Notes: a model not told the origin generated them from the letters alone. Shown: positions 32,963 through 42,360, counted from the stretch's first letter. The stretch: 64,000 nt of DNA from Streptomyces eurocidicus (GCF_002891295.1 NZ_LGUI01000005.1:310001-374000); one strand, 5' to 3'. Numbers and translations: made by a program.

Positions 32963-35765
32963 TCAGGGGGATGGCCGGTCGCGACAAACGGCAGCGAAAT
33001 CGCACGTACTGCATGTCTCGCACCACGCGGACTTTCGGGGCAGGTCGTTGATCCGTAGGGCGTTGCCGGCGGCTGCCACCTTGCCCGAGATGTGTGACAG
33101 CAGATCGTCGCTGACCTCCTCGCGCTTGCTGCCACTCCCCTCATCAAGGTTGAGAACCTCCACGAGGTCCGCACGTGTCCCGCTCAGCTCCTCATAGCCG
33201 ACTACGTAAATGTGCAGCTGATCCCTCGTGACGTCCTCAGCCTGAGCCCGCTCAGTCGACTTGAAGTCGACGATGGACACCTCACCTGTGTCCAACCTCC
33301 GAATCAGGTCAATCCGGCCCTTCACGGTGACGCCCGAGGTGACGTGCACCTCGATGGGTTGCTCCGAGTACTCGGTCAGGGCCAGCCGGGCTCCGTTATC
33401 CCTGAGGTACCGGCTCACTGCGCGAGTAGCCGCGGTACGAAGTTGTTCCTTGAGCGGTGCAGGGGCAAACGGGGCGTGAAGGTGCCGATCAACGAGTTCC
33501 TCAACCTCGCTACTGGTCGCGATATCTCCCTTGACCGCCCGCTTGTGGACCTCAGCCATGACGTCATGCAGAGACTTGCCGTAGCCGAGCTCCTTCTGCA
33601 GCGGCGAGTCAAAGCCGTAGAGGAAGCGCAGCTTGAACTGATAGGGGCACTCAAAGAGGTACTTGAGCTCACTGAAGCTGAGTACGACATCCGGTGTCTT
33701 GTGCCGCGAACTCAGCTGGAGCCGACCAAGTGCGCTGCCGTCGGGACGAACCGGCTCCCTCGTGAGAACGTAGGTGTTGCGCGTCACCTCAGCGAAGAAG
33801 AGCGATTCCTTCTTGTAGAGCTTCTTGTCGCTCGGCGAGAAGGTCATAGCCAGGTACTTCTGTGACCGCGTAACCGCCACATAGAACAGACGCCGCTCAT
33901 CCTCCTCCGTACCCCGGTAACGCGCAGCACCTTGGACGGCAGACTCGGGGATCACGTGGAAGACGTTGAGTCCTCCTTGCCGCTTACCCGGGAACCGGTT
34001 CTTCCGCAGGCACGGGACGAAGACAGCTGGCCATTCCATGCCCTTCGACTGGTGCACCGTGGCGATGGTGACAGCGTTGGGACGGGCATAGCCGGCGTCG
34101 GCATCGCTCTCCTCGTAGTAGTCAGCTGCCTGGTACTCCAGCCACTTCGCGAAAGTAGCAAACCGGTCAGGCGGGTTGCTGAGGAAGTGGATGCGCTCGT
34201 AGTCACCAAATCGCTGTGCTGAACCTGCCGAGGTTGTAGAACACGAGCTCTCCCCGCTCGGGGCCCACGGACTCGGCAATGCCCCCCTCCCGCAGGCCGA
34301 GCTCTTCGAGGAACCGAAGGTATACACCCTGGATCGTGAAGGAGTCCCAGGGCATGTCCGGCGTCCAGGTACGTGCCTCATCGAGCACGGAGATGCCCCG
34401 CTGGATGTCATCCGGCTTGAAACCAAGCTGAGAGTCCAGCCAGGCATTCACGACCTCCTCCCGCTGCACCTCCCCAGTGACGTAGGAGAAGGAGGACTGA
34501 GCTGCCTTGATCTCCGGGGTCTCAAAGAGTCGACTGAGCCCCTTGATCACGTAGGGGATGCCACGCCGCCGAAGTTCCGCAACAAGCGGGCCAGCGTCGC
34601 CAGAGACACTACGGAAGAGAACTGCGAAGTCCGACCAATCCAGACCTCGCGCCTCGCCGCCAGGCCGGTCGGCAAAGGGCAGCCCGCGCATCCACTGCAT
34701 CCGGCTACAGATCCACTCAGCCTCGTCGGAGTCCGAGTCGAAAGTCAGAGCGAGGAGATCGCCACGCTCGTACTCCTGATGCCCGGAGGCAACCATGCTC
34801 TTCTGGAGACGCTCTCCGCTCGGGATCCCCTCAGCAATCGTCCGGCCGAGATCCACGATGGCCCGACTGGAGCGGTAGTTTTCGTTAAGGGTGACCGTCT
34901 CGACGTCCTTGTACCTGTCTGCGAAGGTAAGGATGTTCGCAACAGCACTGCCTCGCCACTGGTAGATCGTCTGATCGTCGTCCCCGACAACGCAGAGGTT
35001 TGCGCCAAACTGCGTCAGCCCGCGGATCAGCTGCTCCTGGGCGGGGTTCGTATCCTGGTACTCGTCCACCACGACGTAACGGACTGTGTCCCGGACGTGG
35101 TTGCGGAGGCTGATGACCGGATCCGGGCCTGTCGCGCCCGCGTCACCCGCAGGGTCGAGAAGGTCGGCAGCTTGCCGCAGAATCTCGCTGTAGTCGAAGT
35201 AATGATGGCGCTTGAGCAACTTCCTGTAGCTGGTCAGCCCCTCTCGAGTGTCGTCGTACAGCTGGCTCGCATCGACTTCGTCTTCACGGAGGAGGCTCAG
35301 AACCTGCTGGTAGAGCCGCGACTCTGTGTAACGCCGGAGCTCTCGGGGCGGCTTGCCTGCCACGCGGGCGAGGGTGTCGGTGAGGCCGCTGTTACGACTG
35401 TTCCGGTCGATGAGCACACGGGCCTGCACATCACTGAGCACCGAAAACTTGAACGCTTCCGGAGCGTGAGAGTGGAGCAAGTCCAGCGCGTATCCGTGCA
35501 TCGTTCCGACGAAGAGCTCGGCAAGTCCGTGGACCTCGCCGAGCTCTTCCCGAACACGCGCGTTGATCCGCTCCTTCAGCTCGCTGGCGGCCTTATCAGT
35601 GAAGGTGAAGGCCACGATGTTCCGCGGGTGCACGCCAGGCTGCTTCAGCAGCTCCACAACCCGGCGGGAGATCACCTCAGTCTTGCCCGAACCCGCACAT
35701 GCGACGATGAGGAGGTCGCGTTGGATGGTACCGATTGCAGTAAGCTGAGCTGCCGTCAGTTTCAA
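32963..35765 (-). pseudogene. UvrD/PcrA-type helicase fused to PD-(D/E)XK nuclease, frameshifted
   Basis: Two overlapping frames join near 34203-34240 into one ~930-residue protein. The N-part starts with TTG at 35765 (AAGGAG 8 nt upstream) and has UvrD motifs: CAGSGKTEV (Walker A), VVDEYQDTN (motif II), GDDDQTIYQWRG (motif III) and NYRSS (motif IV). The C-part continues with VHQSKGMEW (motif V), VAVTR (motif VI), then a RecB/AddB-type nuclease segment (GRIDLIRR, IVDFKS) and a cysteine cluster CETCSTCDFAAVC suited to a 4Fe-4S site. The break is a one-base shift after NLGRFSTA. Codon use is less GC-rich than neighbours, showing transfer. It may be dead, or the shift a sequencing error. Confidence 0.85.
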
Positions 35766-36088
35766 TGCACAGGCTCCTTATTGATCAACAAGCTGCCGAC
35801 GAAGGGCCACCCTTCATCGCGCCTTCTGGTGTAGCAGGAGCCACTGACAACGGTGGTCGGCTTGACGGTTCTCCCAGCTCAGAGGCCGCTATCTGGTAGG
35901 CGGTGACAAGCCGGAGGCCGGTGGCCCTACAGGCAGGGCCGCGGTAGGCATCGAGGGTGCTATCAGCGAAGGGCTTCGAGTTCGCTGTCACTCGTGTCGG
36001 GGCGGTTCATGTCATGCCGCCTGGTGGCTTTATGTGCAGGTCAGCGCCGGGGTTCGCACCACGATGGCCCGCCCGAAGGCGTCCGGGC

Positions 36089-36538
36089 TCACACATCTTG
36101 GTGGAGAGCGATCGCCTCTCGGCACCACGGGGGTACGCGGAGCCGTGGGAGCACCGAGGCCGGGAACCAGTGGAGCATGATGCCCTCGGTGAGGGGGAGG
36201 GCGTGGGCGTCTCCGTCCCAGTGGCCGGTGTAGATGGCGATCGGGCCCTTGCCGAGGTGTTCGGCGTTCCTCTGCTGGACGGTGGTGAACTCCTTGAGCG
36301 GGATGGTGAGTCCGGTCTCCTCCGCTACCTCGCGTGCGACGGTGTCGGCCAGCGATTCGCCCGGTTCGGGACGCCCGCCGATAGGAGTCCAGTAGCCGGG
36401 CCAGCAGATGCCTTCGATGTCGTCGCGGAGATGGAGCAGGTAGTCGCCCCGGCTGTTCGTGATCAGCGCGGATCCCCCCGTGCTGGCCTCAATCGCTTCC
36501 GCTTGGAGCTGGGTGTCGGTCATCCCGCCATGGTCCAC
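36089..36538 (-). CDS. NUDIX hydrolase
   Basis: 149 residues with a canonical Nudix box, G-x5-E-x7-REV-x-EE-x-G, at about residues 52-74 (GRPEPGES ... REVAEETGL). It hydrolyses nucleoside-diphosphate-linked compounds with Mg2+; the specific substrate is unknown. ATG at 36538 is used; an ATG at 36523 is possible. It precedes in the same direction nothing tightly coupled, but a MazG-like gene starts 88 bp upstream of it (transcription order MazG then NUDIX), making a small nucleotide-sanitation pair in the element. Confidence 0.92.
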   Translation of the reverse strand: MDHGGMTDTQLQAEAIEASTGGSALITNSRGDYLLHLRDDIEGICWPGYWTPIGGRPEPGESLADTVAREVAEETGLTIPLKEFTTVQQRNAEHLGKGPIAIYTGHWDGDAHALPLTEGIMLHWFPASVLPRLRVPPWCREAIALHQDV

Positions 36539-36626
36539 CCCGCGGGTGGGGGAGAAGCGTCTACGACACGGGCCGACGGTCGCGTCCCGAGGGCGCGCGA
36601 CCGCCGGCGTGGGGATGGGTGAGTGG

Positions 36627-36956
36627 TCAGGAGGCGGCAGCGGCTTCGCGGCCCCTGCGGGTACGGCGGTGGAAGATCTCCTCGAAGGTCGCGCGAGCGC
36701 CTTCAGGGTCGATGTAGTGCATGGCCGGCAGGGCTGCGATGACGGCGCCGACGAGGTCGTTCTGGACCTCGGACCAGCTGTGGGCGTCGCCGCAGGTGGT
36801 CAGGCCCTTCAGCCCGTAGAGGGCGTGCATGGCCTCGCCGGCCTCCTCGGCGACCTTGCCCACCTGGAGGGCCTTGAGTTCCTCGTCGGGGAGGTGTTCA
36901 CCGGCCTTGCGGCAGACGGCGGAGAGCTTGGTGATGTCGTCCCACAGGTCGTCCAT
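36627..36956 (-). CDS. MazG-like nucleotide pyrophosphohydrolase family protein
   Basis: 109 residues, all helical. The motif KVAEEAGEAMHAL contains the EExxE-type metal-binding signature of the MazG/all-alpha NTP pyrophosphatase fold, and a later helix (NDLVGAVIAAL) supplies the second acidic site. It probably removes non-canonical or excess nucleoside triphosphates. It lies 44 bp downstream of the dehydrogenase gene end and may be cotranscribed with it and the NUDIX gene. Confidence 0.85.
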   Translation of the reverse strand: MDDLWDDITKLSAVCRKAGEHLPDEELKALQVGKVAEEAGEAMHALYGLKGLTTCGDAHSWSEVQNDLVGAVIAALPAMHYIDPEGARATFEEIFHRRTRRGREAAAAS

Positions 36957-37001
36957 GACGGATCTCCCATCCGTGTGTCCCGGCCCCGGGGGGCCTGGGT
37001 C

Positions 37002-37979
37002 CTATGGCTGTGCGGGTCGGCCGAGCTGGCGTACGGTCCATCCGGCTGTGCGCCAGGTGTCGGCGTTCAGGAGGTTGCGGAGGTCCACGAGGACCGGTTG
37101 CTCGACCAGGGTGGACAGCGCCTTGGGGTCGGCGTCGCGGAACTGGGGCCACTCGGTGGCCAGGACGATCAGTTCCGCGCCCTTGACCGACTCCTCCAGG
37201 TCTTCCGCGTAGTCGAGCTCGGGGTGGCGTACGAGTGCGGTGGGTATGGCGTGGGGGCCGTGGACCGTGACGGTTGCGCCGCGTTGGTGCATGAGGGCGG
37301 CGATGGCGAGGGCCGGAGACTCGCGCACGTCGTCGGTGCCGGCCTTGAAGGAGGCGCCCCACACGGTGACGCGTGCCCCTGCCACCGGTCGGCCGAGGGT
37401 CTGCTCGATGAGGGTGAGGACAGCGGTGGGGCGCGATTCGTTGACCTGCTCGGCGGCTCGCAGCAGGGCTGCCGCGTCAAGGACGCCGAGGCTCTGTGCG
37501 GAGGCGGTGAACGCGCGCACGTCCTTGGGCAGGCAGCCCCCTCCGTAGCCGGGCCCGGCGTTCAGTCCACCGCGGCCGATGCGCGGGTCGAGACCGATCG
37601 CCTCCGTGAGCTGGTGGACATCGGCGCCGGCGGCGGCGCACATGTCGGCGACGCCGTTGATGAAGGAGATCTTCATACCGAGGTAGGCGTTGGCGGCGCC
37701 CTTGATCAGTTCGGCGGTGGCGGGGTCGGTGACGAACAGGGGGATCTGGTTGTGCAGCAGCGGGGCGTACACCTGGCGGACCACGTCCTCGGCATGTGGG
37801 GAGGGGACGCCTGCGACGATCCGGTCGGGGCGTAGGGTGTCCTCGATGGCGTGGCCTTCGCGGAGGAACTCGGGGTTCCAGACGACCTCGACGTCGGTGC
37901 CCGCAGGGGCGAGGCGGGCGAGGAGGGCGGCCAGGTCGCGGGTGGTGCCGACGGTGATCGTGGACTTGCCGATGATCAC
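37002..37979 (-). CDS. UDP-glucose/GDP-mannose dehydrogenase family, C-terminal part (frameshifted gene)
   Basis: 325 residues beginning GTGATCATCGGCAAG, equivalent to the VxVGKST strand that ends the NAD-binding domain of nucleotide-sugar dehydrogenases. The catalytic motif GYGGGCLPKD with its nucleophilic Cys (about residue 150) and the ELIKGAANAYLGMKISFINGV dimerisation helix are intact, as is the C-terminal domain. The N-terminal Rossmann domain is encoded by the next frame upstream, overlapping by 4 bp (GTGA). One missing base at the junction would restore a normal ~440-residue enzyme, so this is either a frameshift mutation, a sequencing error or a split gene. Role: oxidation of an NDP-sugar to a uronate. 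Confidence 0.85.
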   Translation of the reverse strand: MIIGKSTITVGTTRDLAALLARLAPAGTDVEVVWNPEFLREGHAIEDTLRPDRIVAGVPSPHAEDVVRQVYAPLLHNQIPLFVTDPATAELIKGAANAYLGMKISFINGVADMCAAAGADVHQLTEAIGLDPRIGRGGLNAGPGYGGGCLPKDVRAFTASAQSLGVLDAAALLRAAEQVNESRPTAVLTLIEQTLGRPVAGARVTVWGASFKAGTDDVRESPALAIAALMHQRGATVTVHGPHAIPTALVRHPELDYAEDLEESVKGAELIVLATEWPQFRDADPKALSTLVEQPVLVDLRNLLNADTWRTAGWTVRQLGRPAQP

Positions 37980-38323
37980 GCAGGGCGGGTCAGGTGCGGG
38001 GCGAGTGCGCGGGCCGCGCCGAAGACCTGGCCGGTGTCGTAGCTGCGTCCGTCGGCGTCGATCGGTGTGCCGACGGCGAGGAAGTGGACGTCGGCGAATG
38101 CCGCGGCCTCAGCCAGGTCGGTGGTGAAGCGCAGTCGGCCGGACGCGGTGTGGGCGGCCAGCAGGTCCGGCAGGCCCTCTTCGTAGATGGGGCATTCGCC
38201 GGCGTTGAGCCGGTCGATCTTCGCCTGGTCGAGGTCCACGCCGATGACCTCGTGGCCGATCTCGGCCATGGCCGCGGCGTGCGGGATGCCCAGGTGGCCG
38301 CAGCCGATGACGGATACGCGCAT
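37976..38323 (-). CDS. UDP-glucose/GDP-mannose dehydrogenase family, N-terminal Rossmann part (frameshifted gene)
   Basis: 115 residues: dinucleotide-binding VIGCGHLGIP (G-x-G-x-x-G), DLD at the end of beta-2 for NAD selection, and VGTPID of the substrate loop, ending in APHLTRPA at the junction. By itself it is only the NAD-binding half. The frame is continued one base out of register by 37002-37979. The gene is in the transferred element; no other sugar-pathway gene is nearby. Confidence 0.85.
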   Translation of the reverse strand: MRVSVIGCGHLGIPHAAAMAEIGHEVIGVDLDQAKIDRLNAGECPIYEEGLPDLLAAHTASGRLRFTTDLAEAAAFADVHFLAVGTPIDADGRSYDTGQVFGAARALAPHLTRPA

Positions 38324-38427
38324 GGTGCCGGCGCTCCTTTCCCTGTCTCGCCTGCCCGGTGGTCCGGGCCGGTCAGGGGCGACACGCTAGCGCCGCTGTC
38401 CGGCCCGGACCTGATCGTGCAGGTAGG

Positions 38428-39660
38428 TCAGTCGGTGGCCTTGGCGAGGAGGTTGACGAGTTCCGTCAGGCCCTCCGCGGCCGGCTTCCGACAGACCAGG
38501 TCGTCGTCCTGGGGGCCTTCCAGCGGGTAGGGCTTGAACTGGCCGTCGTGCCAGAAACCCTCGGGGTCGAGGTAGACGACCTTCAGGCCGCGCTCGCGGG
38601 CGCGGGCCTGGACCTTGCGCCGGTCGGCGTGCAGGCCTACGACGAGCAGGGCCTTCGCGCCGTCCACCCACTCGACGTCCGGTACGGCCTGGTCGTAGCG
38701 GCGCATGAAGCACTCCTTCAGGCCGGCGCGGGCTGCCAGTACGTCGAAGTTGTTGGTGATCACGGGCCCGACCAGGTGTCCAGTGTCGTGAAGCTCCTTC
38801 AGCGCGTGCATGGCGGGCGTCGGCTCGGCCAGGAAGCACGCCTTGAACATCTCGGTGAACTCGGCCGTCTTTTCCTCCGGCTCGGTGAGCACTTCGTGCA
38901 GAAGCGGGTCGGAGGTGGGGGAGAGGGCGAAGTGGTGTTCCCGCGGGTCGTCACCCTGGCGGTCGGTGACCCGGTAGATCTCGTGGAGGCGGTGCAGGGG
39001 TGGGATGCCGGCCTCCACGGAGGTGCCGCAGCCGATCTCGACCTGGAAGGGCAGGTAATCGGCGAGGGCGGACAGGTCCGGGGCGAGGGTGGGTGTGCCG
39101 CGCTGGTCCTTGATCCGGATGCCGGAGGCCAGCACGTCCCAGGGCCGTTGCCGCACGGCCGGCGGTGGGGCGTACTGGGCGGAAGTGATGTGGACGTCGA
39201 GGCTGCGGTAGTTCTGCGGGAGCTTGCGGCGGGCCACGGCGTCCTGGGGGTGCAGCGTGAACTGCGTGATCTTGCACTTGAGGTCGCGGCGCATCCACAA
39301 GGCGCCGCCGGGGGTGCGCTTCCATCCCCCGACCGCGAGCGCGGCCCTCAGCGCGTCCTCGTGGGCGGTGATCTCGCCGGCGGGCGCGGTCACGGAGTGG
39401 TAGAGGTACAGGTCGGTCAGGCCGATCGCGGGGGCGGCCGTGGTCGGCACCAGGTCGTACCGGTAGCGGTAGTGGATGAGGCGCCGCCGGGCGTCGTCGC
39501 CCCCGCTCCAGCCCGACTGGCCGGCGGTGGCTTCCTCCTGGGTGCGGCGCCAGATGCCCTCTTCGATGTAGCGGGGACGGTCGGCGTCGCCGAAGTAGGT
39601 GTTCCACACCTGCTGCTGCGAGGGGGTGAGCTGGTCGATGACGATGTACGGGATCTCCAT
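38428..39660 (-). CDS. SIR2-like (divergent sirtuin fold) protein
   Basis: 410 residues from ATG at 39660 (GGAGG 7 nt upstream). The C-terminal half carries degenerate sirtuin motifs in order: GCGTSVEAGIP (about 209-219, for GAGxSxxSGIP), ITNNFD (about 301-306, for TQNxD), and VVGLHADR followed by VVYLDPEG (about 336-365, for the GTSL and INxE regions). No zinc Cys quartet is visible. The N-terminal ~180 residues are unrecognised. SIR2-like domains in defence systems (Thoeris ThsA, DSR) consume NAD+. Being on an integrated element, this may be a defence effector or a deacylase; the first is favoured by context only. Confidence 0.7.
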   Translation of the reverse strand: MEIPYIVIDQLTPSQQQVWNTYFGDADRPRYIEEGIWRRTQEEATAGQSGWSGGDDARRRLIHYRYRYDLVPTTAAPAIGLTDLYLYHSVTAPAGEITAHEDALRAALAVGGWKRTPGGALWMRRDLKCKITQFTLHPQDAVARRKLPQNYRSLDVHITSAQYAPPPAVRQRPWDVLASGIRIKDQRGTPTLAPDLSALADYLPFQVEIGCGTSVEAGIPPLHRLHEIYRVTDRQGDDPREHHFALSPTSDPLLHEVLTEPEEKTAEFTEMFKACFLAEPTPAMHALKELHDTGHLVGPVITNNFDVLAARAGLKECFMRRYDQAVPDVEWVDGAKALLVVGLHADRRKVQARARERGLKVVYLDPEGFWHDGQFKPYPLEGPQDDDLVCRKPAAEGLTELVNLLAKATD

Positions 39661-39746
39661 GGGATCCCCTCCCTGGTGATGGTCCGTCTGCCCACAGCGA
39701 TGGGCGGCCGATCGGATGCCGTACGACATGTGCCGGGTCGAGCGCT

Positions 39747-39790
39747 GTTCCGCCCGGCGAGCCGAGCCGCTGGCTGCCGCCGGGCGGAAC
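39747..39790. terminator. Terminator-like hairpin
   Basis: A 13-bp stem (GTTCCGCCCGGCG with CGCCGGGCGGAAC) encloses an 18-nt loop that can fold further. It lies between the stop at 39909 and the SIR2-like gene start, ending the upstream minus-strand unit. Confidence 0.65.
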
Positions 39791-39908
39791 GGGTTGTGCT
39801 GCGGGGCAGCCCGTCGTAGCTCGGGCGGCTCCTCACCGCGCCTCGTCCAGGGCGGTGTCCGGTGCTCCGGCACCCGGGGGCAGGCCCCAGGCCGGGGGCC
39901 GGAGCGGT

Positions 39909-40115
39909 CTAGGGGGTCGGCTCGGTGACATCCGGCACGGAGAGGGCCGTGGGCCACTCGGCGGAGAGGAGATCGGCAGCCTGGCCGCGCAGGATCCACG
40001 CGGGGCCGGCGAGGCCGAGCAGGGCCAGGACGGCCAGGGCGATGCCGCCGGAGTCGCGGTGGACCGGGTTGCTCGGCCCGTGGTCCGGCGCGCGGTGCCG
40101 TCCCTCGGGCATCAC
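39909..40115 (-). CDS. Small single-span membrane protein
   Basis: 68 residues with one hydrophobic helix (GIALAVLALLGLAGPAWIL, about 24-42) and polar ends. The GTG at 40115 or the ATG at 40112 overlaps the upstream stop, so it is translationally coupled to the 146-aa gene. No family recognised. Confidence 0.6.
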   Translation of the reverse strand: MMPEGRHRAPDHGPSNPVHRDSGGIALAVLALLGLAGPAWILRGQAADLLSAEWPTALSVPDVTEPTP

Positions 40116-40552
40116 GGCGCCCCGCCGCGAGAGTGCTCGTGGTCGGCGAGTATGCGTCCGGTCTGGGCGTGCAGGCGCTCAAGGTCGGCCGGCGTGAGGA
40201 TCAGCACGGCCTCGCTGCGGCCGCCATCTTCGTGGTGCACGAGGATGGCCACCGAGCCCTGCTTGGCACGAGGGTCGTAGACCGCGTCGGTGACGAGCAG
40301 GGTCGCGTGTGTCGGCCTGGAGGGCACCGGCTCCAACGTGCTGGCGTCGGCCGACGCGGACCATTCCGGGCCGCCGCCCGGCGGGCGCAGGTGGTACGTC
40401 GCGGCACCTTCGCCGGGGAGCGCGACGACGACGCCGACTCGGCCGTTCCGGGCGGTGTCGGAGGCGAGGTCGCCGAGCTGGGGAAGGAACGGGGCCGTTG
40501 TGCCTAACTCGGCCCCCTGCGAAGGCAGATGGGGAGTTGGTCGTCCGCTCAT
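40112..40552 (-). CDS. Uncharacterised 146-aa protein beside XRE regulator
   Basis: No recognised domain. The middle (NGRVGVVVALPGEGAATYHLRPPGG) and a following segment with LLVTDAVYDPRAKQGSVAIL read as beta strands, and the end is a helix with two His/Asp residues. Small proteins of this kind often follow XRE-family regulators on Streptomyces elements. It lies 56 bp downstream of the XRE gene and overlaps the small membrane protein gene. Confidence 0.65.
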   Translation of the reverse strand: MSGRPTPHLPSQGAELGTTAPFLPQLGDLASDTARNGRVGVVVALPGEGAATYHLRPPGGGPEWSASADASTLEPVPSRPTHATLLVTDAVYDPRAKQGSVAILVHHEDGGRSEAVLILTPADLERLHAQTGRILADHEHSRGGAP

Positions 40553-40608
40553 GCCCCTGACGCTAGGAACGGGTCAGGGGCCGAATATGAGCCCGAGGAA
40601 TACGACCC

Positions 40609-41838
40609 TCATCCGTCCAGGTGGAAGCGGTCGGACATGTGCCGCAACTTCTCGCGTGTGACCGCTCGCTCGGCGTAGACGATGCTGCGAAGGGTGGAGC
40701 GGGCGATGGGGTGGTTACGGACGAGCTGGGGTGCGATTCGCTCCGCCCTCTCCAGTTCGCCCAGTGCCTTGTCGCGGTGCCCGTCCCATAGCCAGGCTCG
40801 CGCAAGATCCATGTGGTGGTGTCCCTGGCGCGAGTTGGGCAGGGAAGCGACCAGCTCCGGACTGGTGCGGTGGTTTATCGTCAGGGCCTTTCGCTGCTGT
40901 CCCATCTCCAGCGCCACACTGATGGCGTGGATCTGGACGTTGCCGGGCGAGAACGTCAGCGAGTGCCTGTCGTACACCGGAGGCCCGGTGTACTCACCCA
41001 TGCGGTCGGCCGCCGTCCTGGCGAGATTGACGCGGTCTTCCGCCTCCGCTGCCCGGCCGCCACGCGCTGCGGAGACCGCAGCACGGAGCTGGAGCGTGCC
41101 CCATGCCCGCAGGGCCAACGGCTCGCCACGCTCGTAGTCCTGCTGAAGAGTGCTGATGGCCTTGTCGGACAGGACGATGGCGTCTTCCCAGTCCGCGCTC
41201 GCCCACATGTCCCAGACCCGCATCCAGTCGGCGACCGCGGGCATGACCGGGTCGCCGGACAGCCGTGCGGACCAGGCGGCCCGCTCGCAGGCCATGGCGA
41301 CCAGCTCTGGGTGACCCAGAGCGTGGGCGGCGGTGTGCGCGAACTTGCAGCACACCGCGTAGATCGCGTAAGCCTCCTCCCGCTCGTGGCCGGTGGTCAC
41401 CTCGGCGAGGGCGCGTGACTCGCGGAGCAGGTCCGGCAGGACACGCAGGATGGCCACGTTCGCGGCGGCGTCCCGCAGGCGGTGCAGCCGCGTCATCTCC
41501 CGCCACAGCTTCGTCGCCGGACGCGGGGTGCCGTCGAACACGGGGACGAGGTCGTAGCGACGCAGTTCCCGCAGGATCGAGGACGCGGCAACCTGCCACT
41601 GGTTCTCGTCGGGGGAGCTGGTGTACGGGCGGCCGATCAGATCATTGGGGTGGACGTGCAACTCGGCCGCCAGCAGGTTCAGGACGCCGACCCTGTCCAG
41701 TTCGATCAGGCCGCGCTCCATCTTCGAGACCCAGCCCTGCGACTTGCCTAGAGCGGCGGCAAGGTCAGCCTGCGGCATGCCCAGGCGGAGGCGGGCGCGA
41801 CGGGCTCGGCGACCGATCTCCTCGGCTTCCTCCATCAT
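40609..41838 (-). CDS. XRE-family regulator with TPR-like sensor region
   Basis: 409 residues. An N-terminal helix-turn-helix (GMPQADLAAALGKSQGWVSKMERG, about 19-42, quoted across its two helices) matches the lambda-repressor-like XRE family. Residues ~85-400 are helical repeats resembling TPRs, the arrangement of many actinobacterial peptide- or protein-sensing regulators. It begins with tandem ATG codons. Likely it controls the downstream pair (146-aa and membrane protein). The upstream gap contains only element relics. Confidence 0.88.
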   Translation of the reverse strand: MMEEAEEIGRRARRARLRLGMPQADLAAALGKSQGWVSKMERGLIELDRVGVLNLLAAELHVHPNDLIGRPYTSSPDENQWQVAASSILRELRRYDLVPVFDGTPRPATKLWREMTRLHRLRDAAANVAILRVLPDLLRESRALAEVTTGHEREEAYAIYAVCCKFAHTAAHALGHPELVAMACERAAWSARLSGDPVMPAVADWMRVWDMWASADWEDAIVLSDKAISTLQQDYERGEPLALRAWGTLQLRAAVSAARGGRAAEAEDRVNLARTAADRMGEYTGPPVYDRHSLTFSPGNVQIHAISVALEMGQQRKALTINHRTSPELVASLPNSRQGHHHMDLARAWLWDGHRDKALGELERAERIAPQLVRNHPIARSTLRSIVYAERAVTREKLRHMSDRFHLDG

Positions 41839-42007
41839 CAGCGCGCCTCCGACCTGTTGATGGGTCGGCTCGGCTCAGTCGTTCGGCAGGGCATGGTGCC
41901 TCCGTCTGTTCAGGCGTCTCTATCAGAACGGTACCTACGCCAGGGCGGAGGCGAACTTGTCATGGTCAAGCCCAGAGTCGCCCAGGCCGGCGCGGCTCGT
42001 GCTCGGT

Positions 42008-42049
42008 CGCCGGGGCCCTCGCCCGGCGCGCCGGGCGAGGGCCCCGGCG
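42008..42049. repeat. Large perfect GC palindrome (19-bp stem)
   Basis: Stem core CCGGGGCCCTCGCCCGG with its exact complement around a CGCG loop, extended by two more pairs. No T-tract. It lies in a 570-bp stretch without an intact gene, upstream of the integrase relic. A terminator or recombination structure is possible. Confidence 0.75.
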
Positions 42050-42169
42050 GTGGAGCGGACGTCGTCCAGGGTGTGCAGGCGTGCGGCGTGCTGGAGGAAC
42101 TGCTCGGGGTCGTGGTTCGGGGTTCTCGGCTTCGGTCAGGCGGGGTCGTCGAGGACCTGCTGGGCGTAG

Positions 42170-42358
42170 TCGGGCACGATCGAAGCTGGCGAATCCGTCG
42201 TAACCCTCGCCCTATGGCTCGGCCACTCCGGCCCGACCGTCACCCTCGACCACTACGCCCACTTCATGCCCGAGGCGGGTGGCAGGGGACGAGCTGCGGT
42301 CGACGTACTGCTCGGTGCGGTCCCTGAATTCGTCGCAGAGAACCTGGTCGCGGCTTGA
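42170..42358 (+). pseudogene. C-terminal relic of a tyrosine recombinase (integrase)
   Basis: Starting just after an in-frame TAG, the frame reads SGTIEAGESVVTLALWLGHS, then the segment with HYAHFMPEAGGRGR, and stops at 42356-42358. LGHS followed some ten residues later by the Tyr of DHYAHFMP is the end of the catalytic domain of phage-type integrases; the nucleophilic Tyr is present. The N-terminal ~330 residues are gone. It lies 1.3 kb from the right boundary, where an integrase gene is expected. Confidence 0.8.
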
Positions 42359-42360
42359 GC

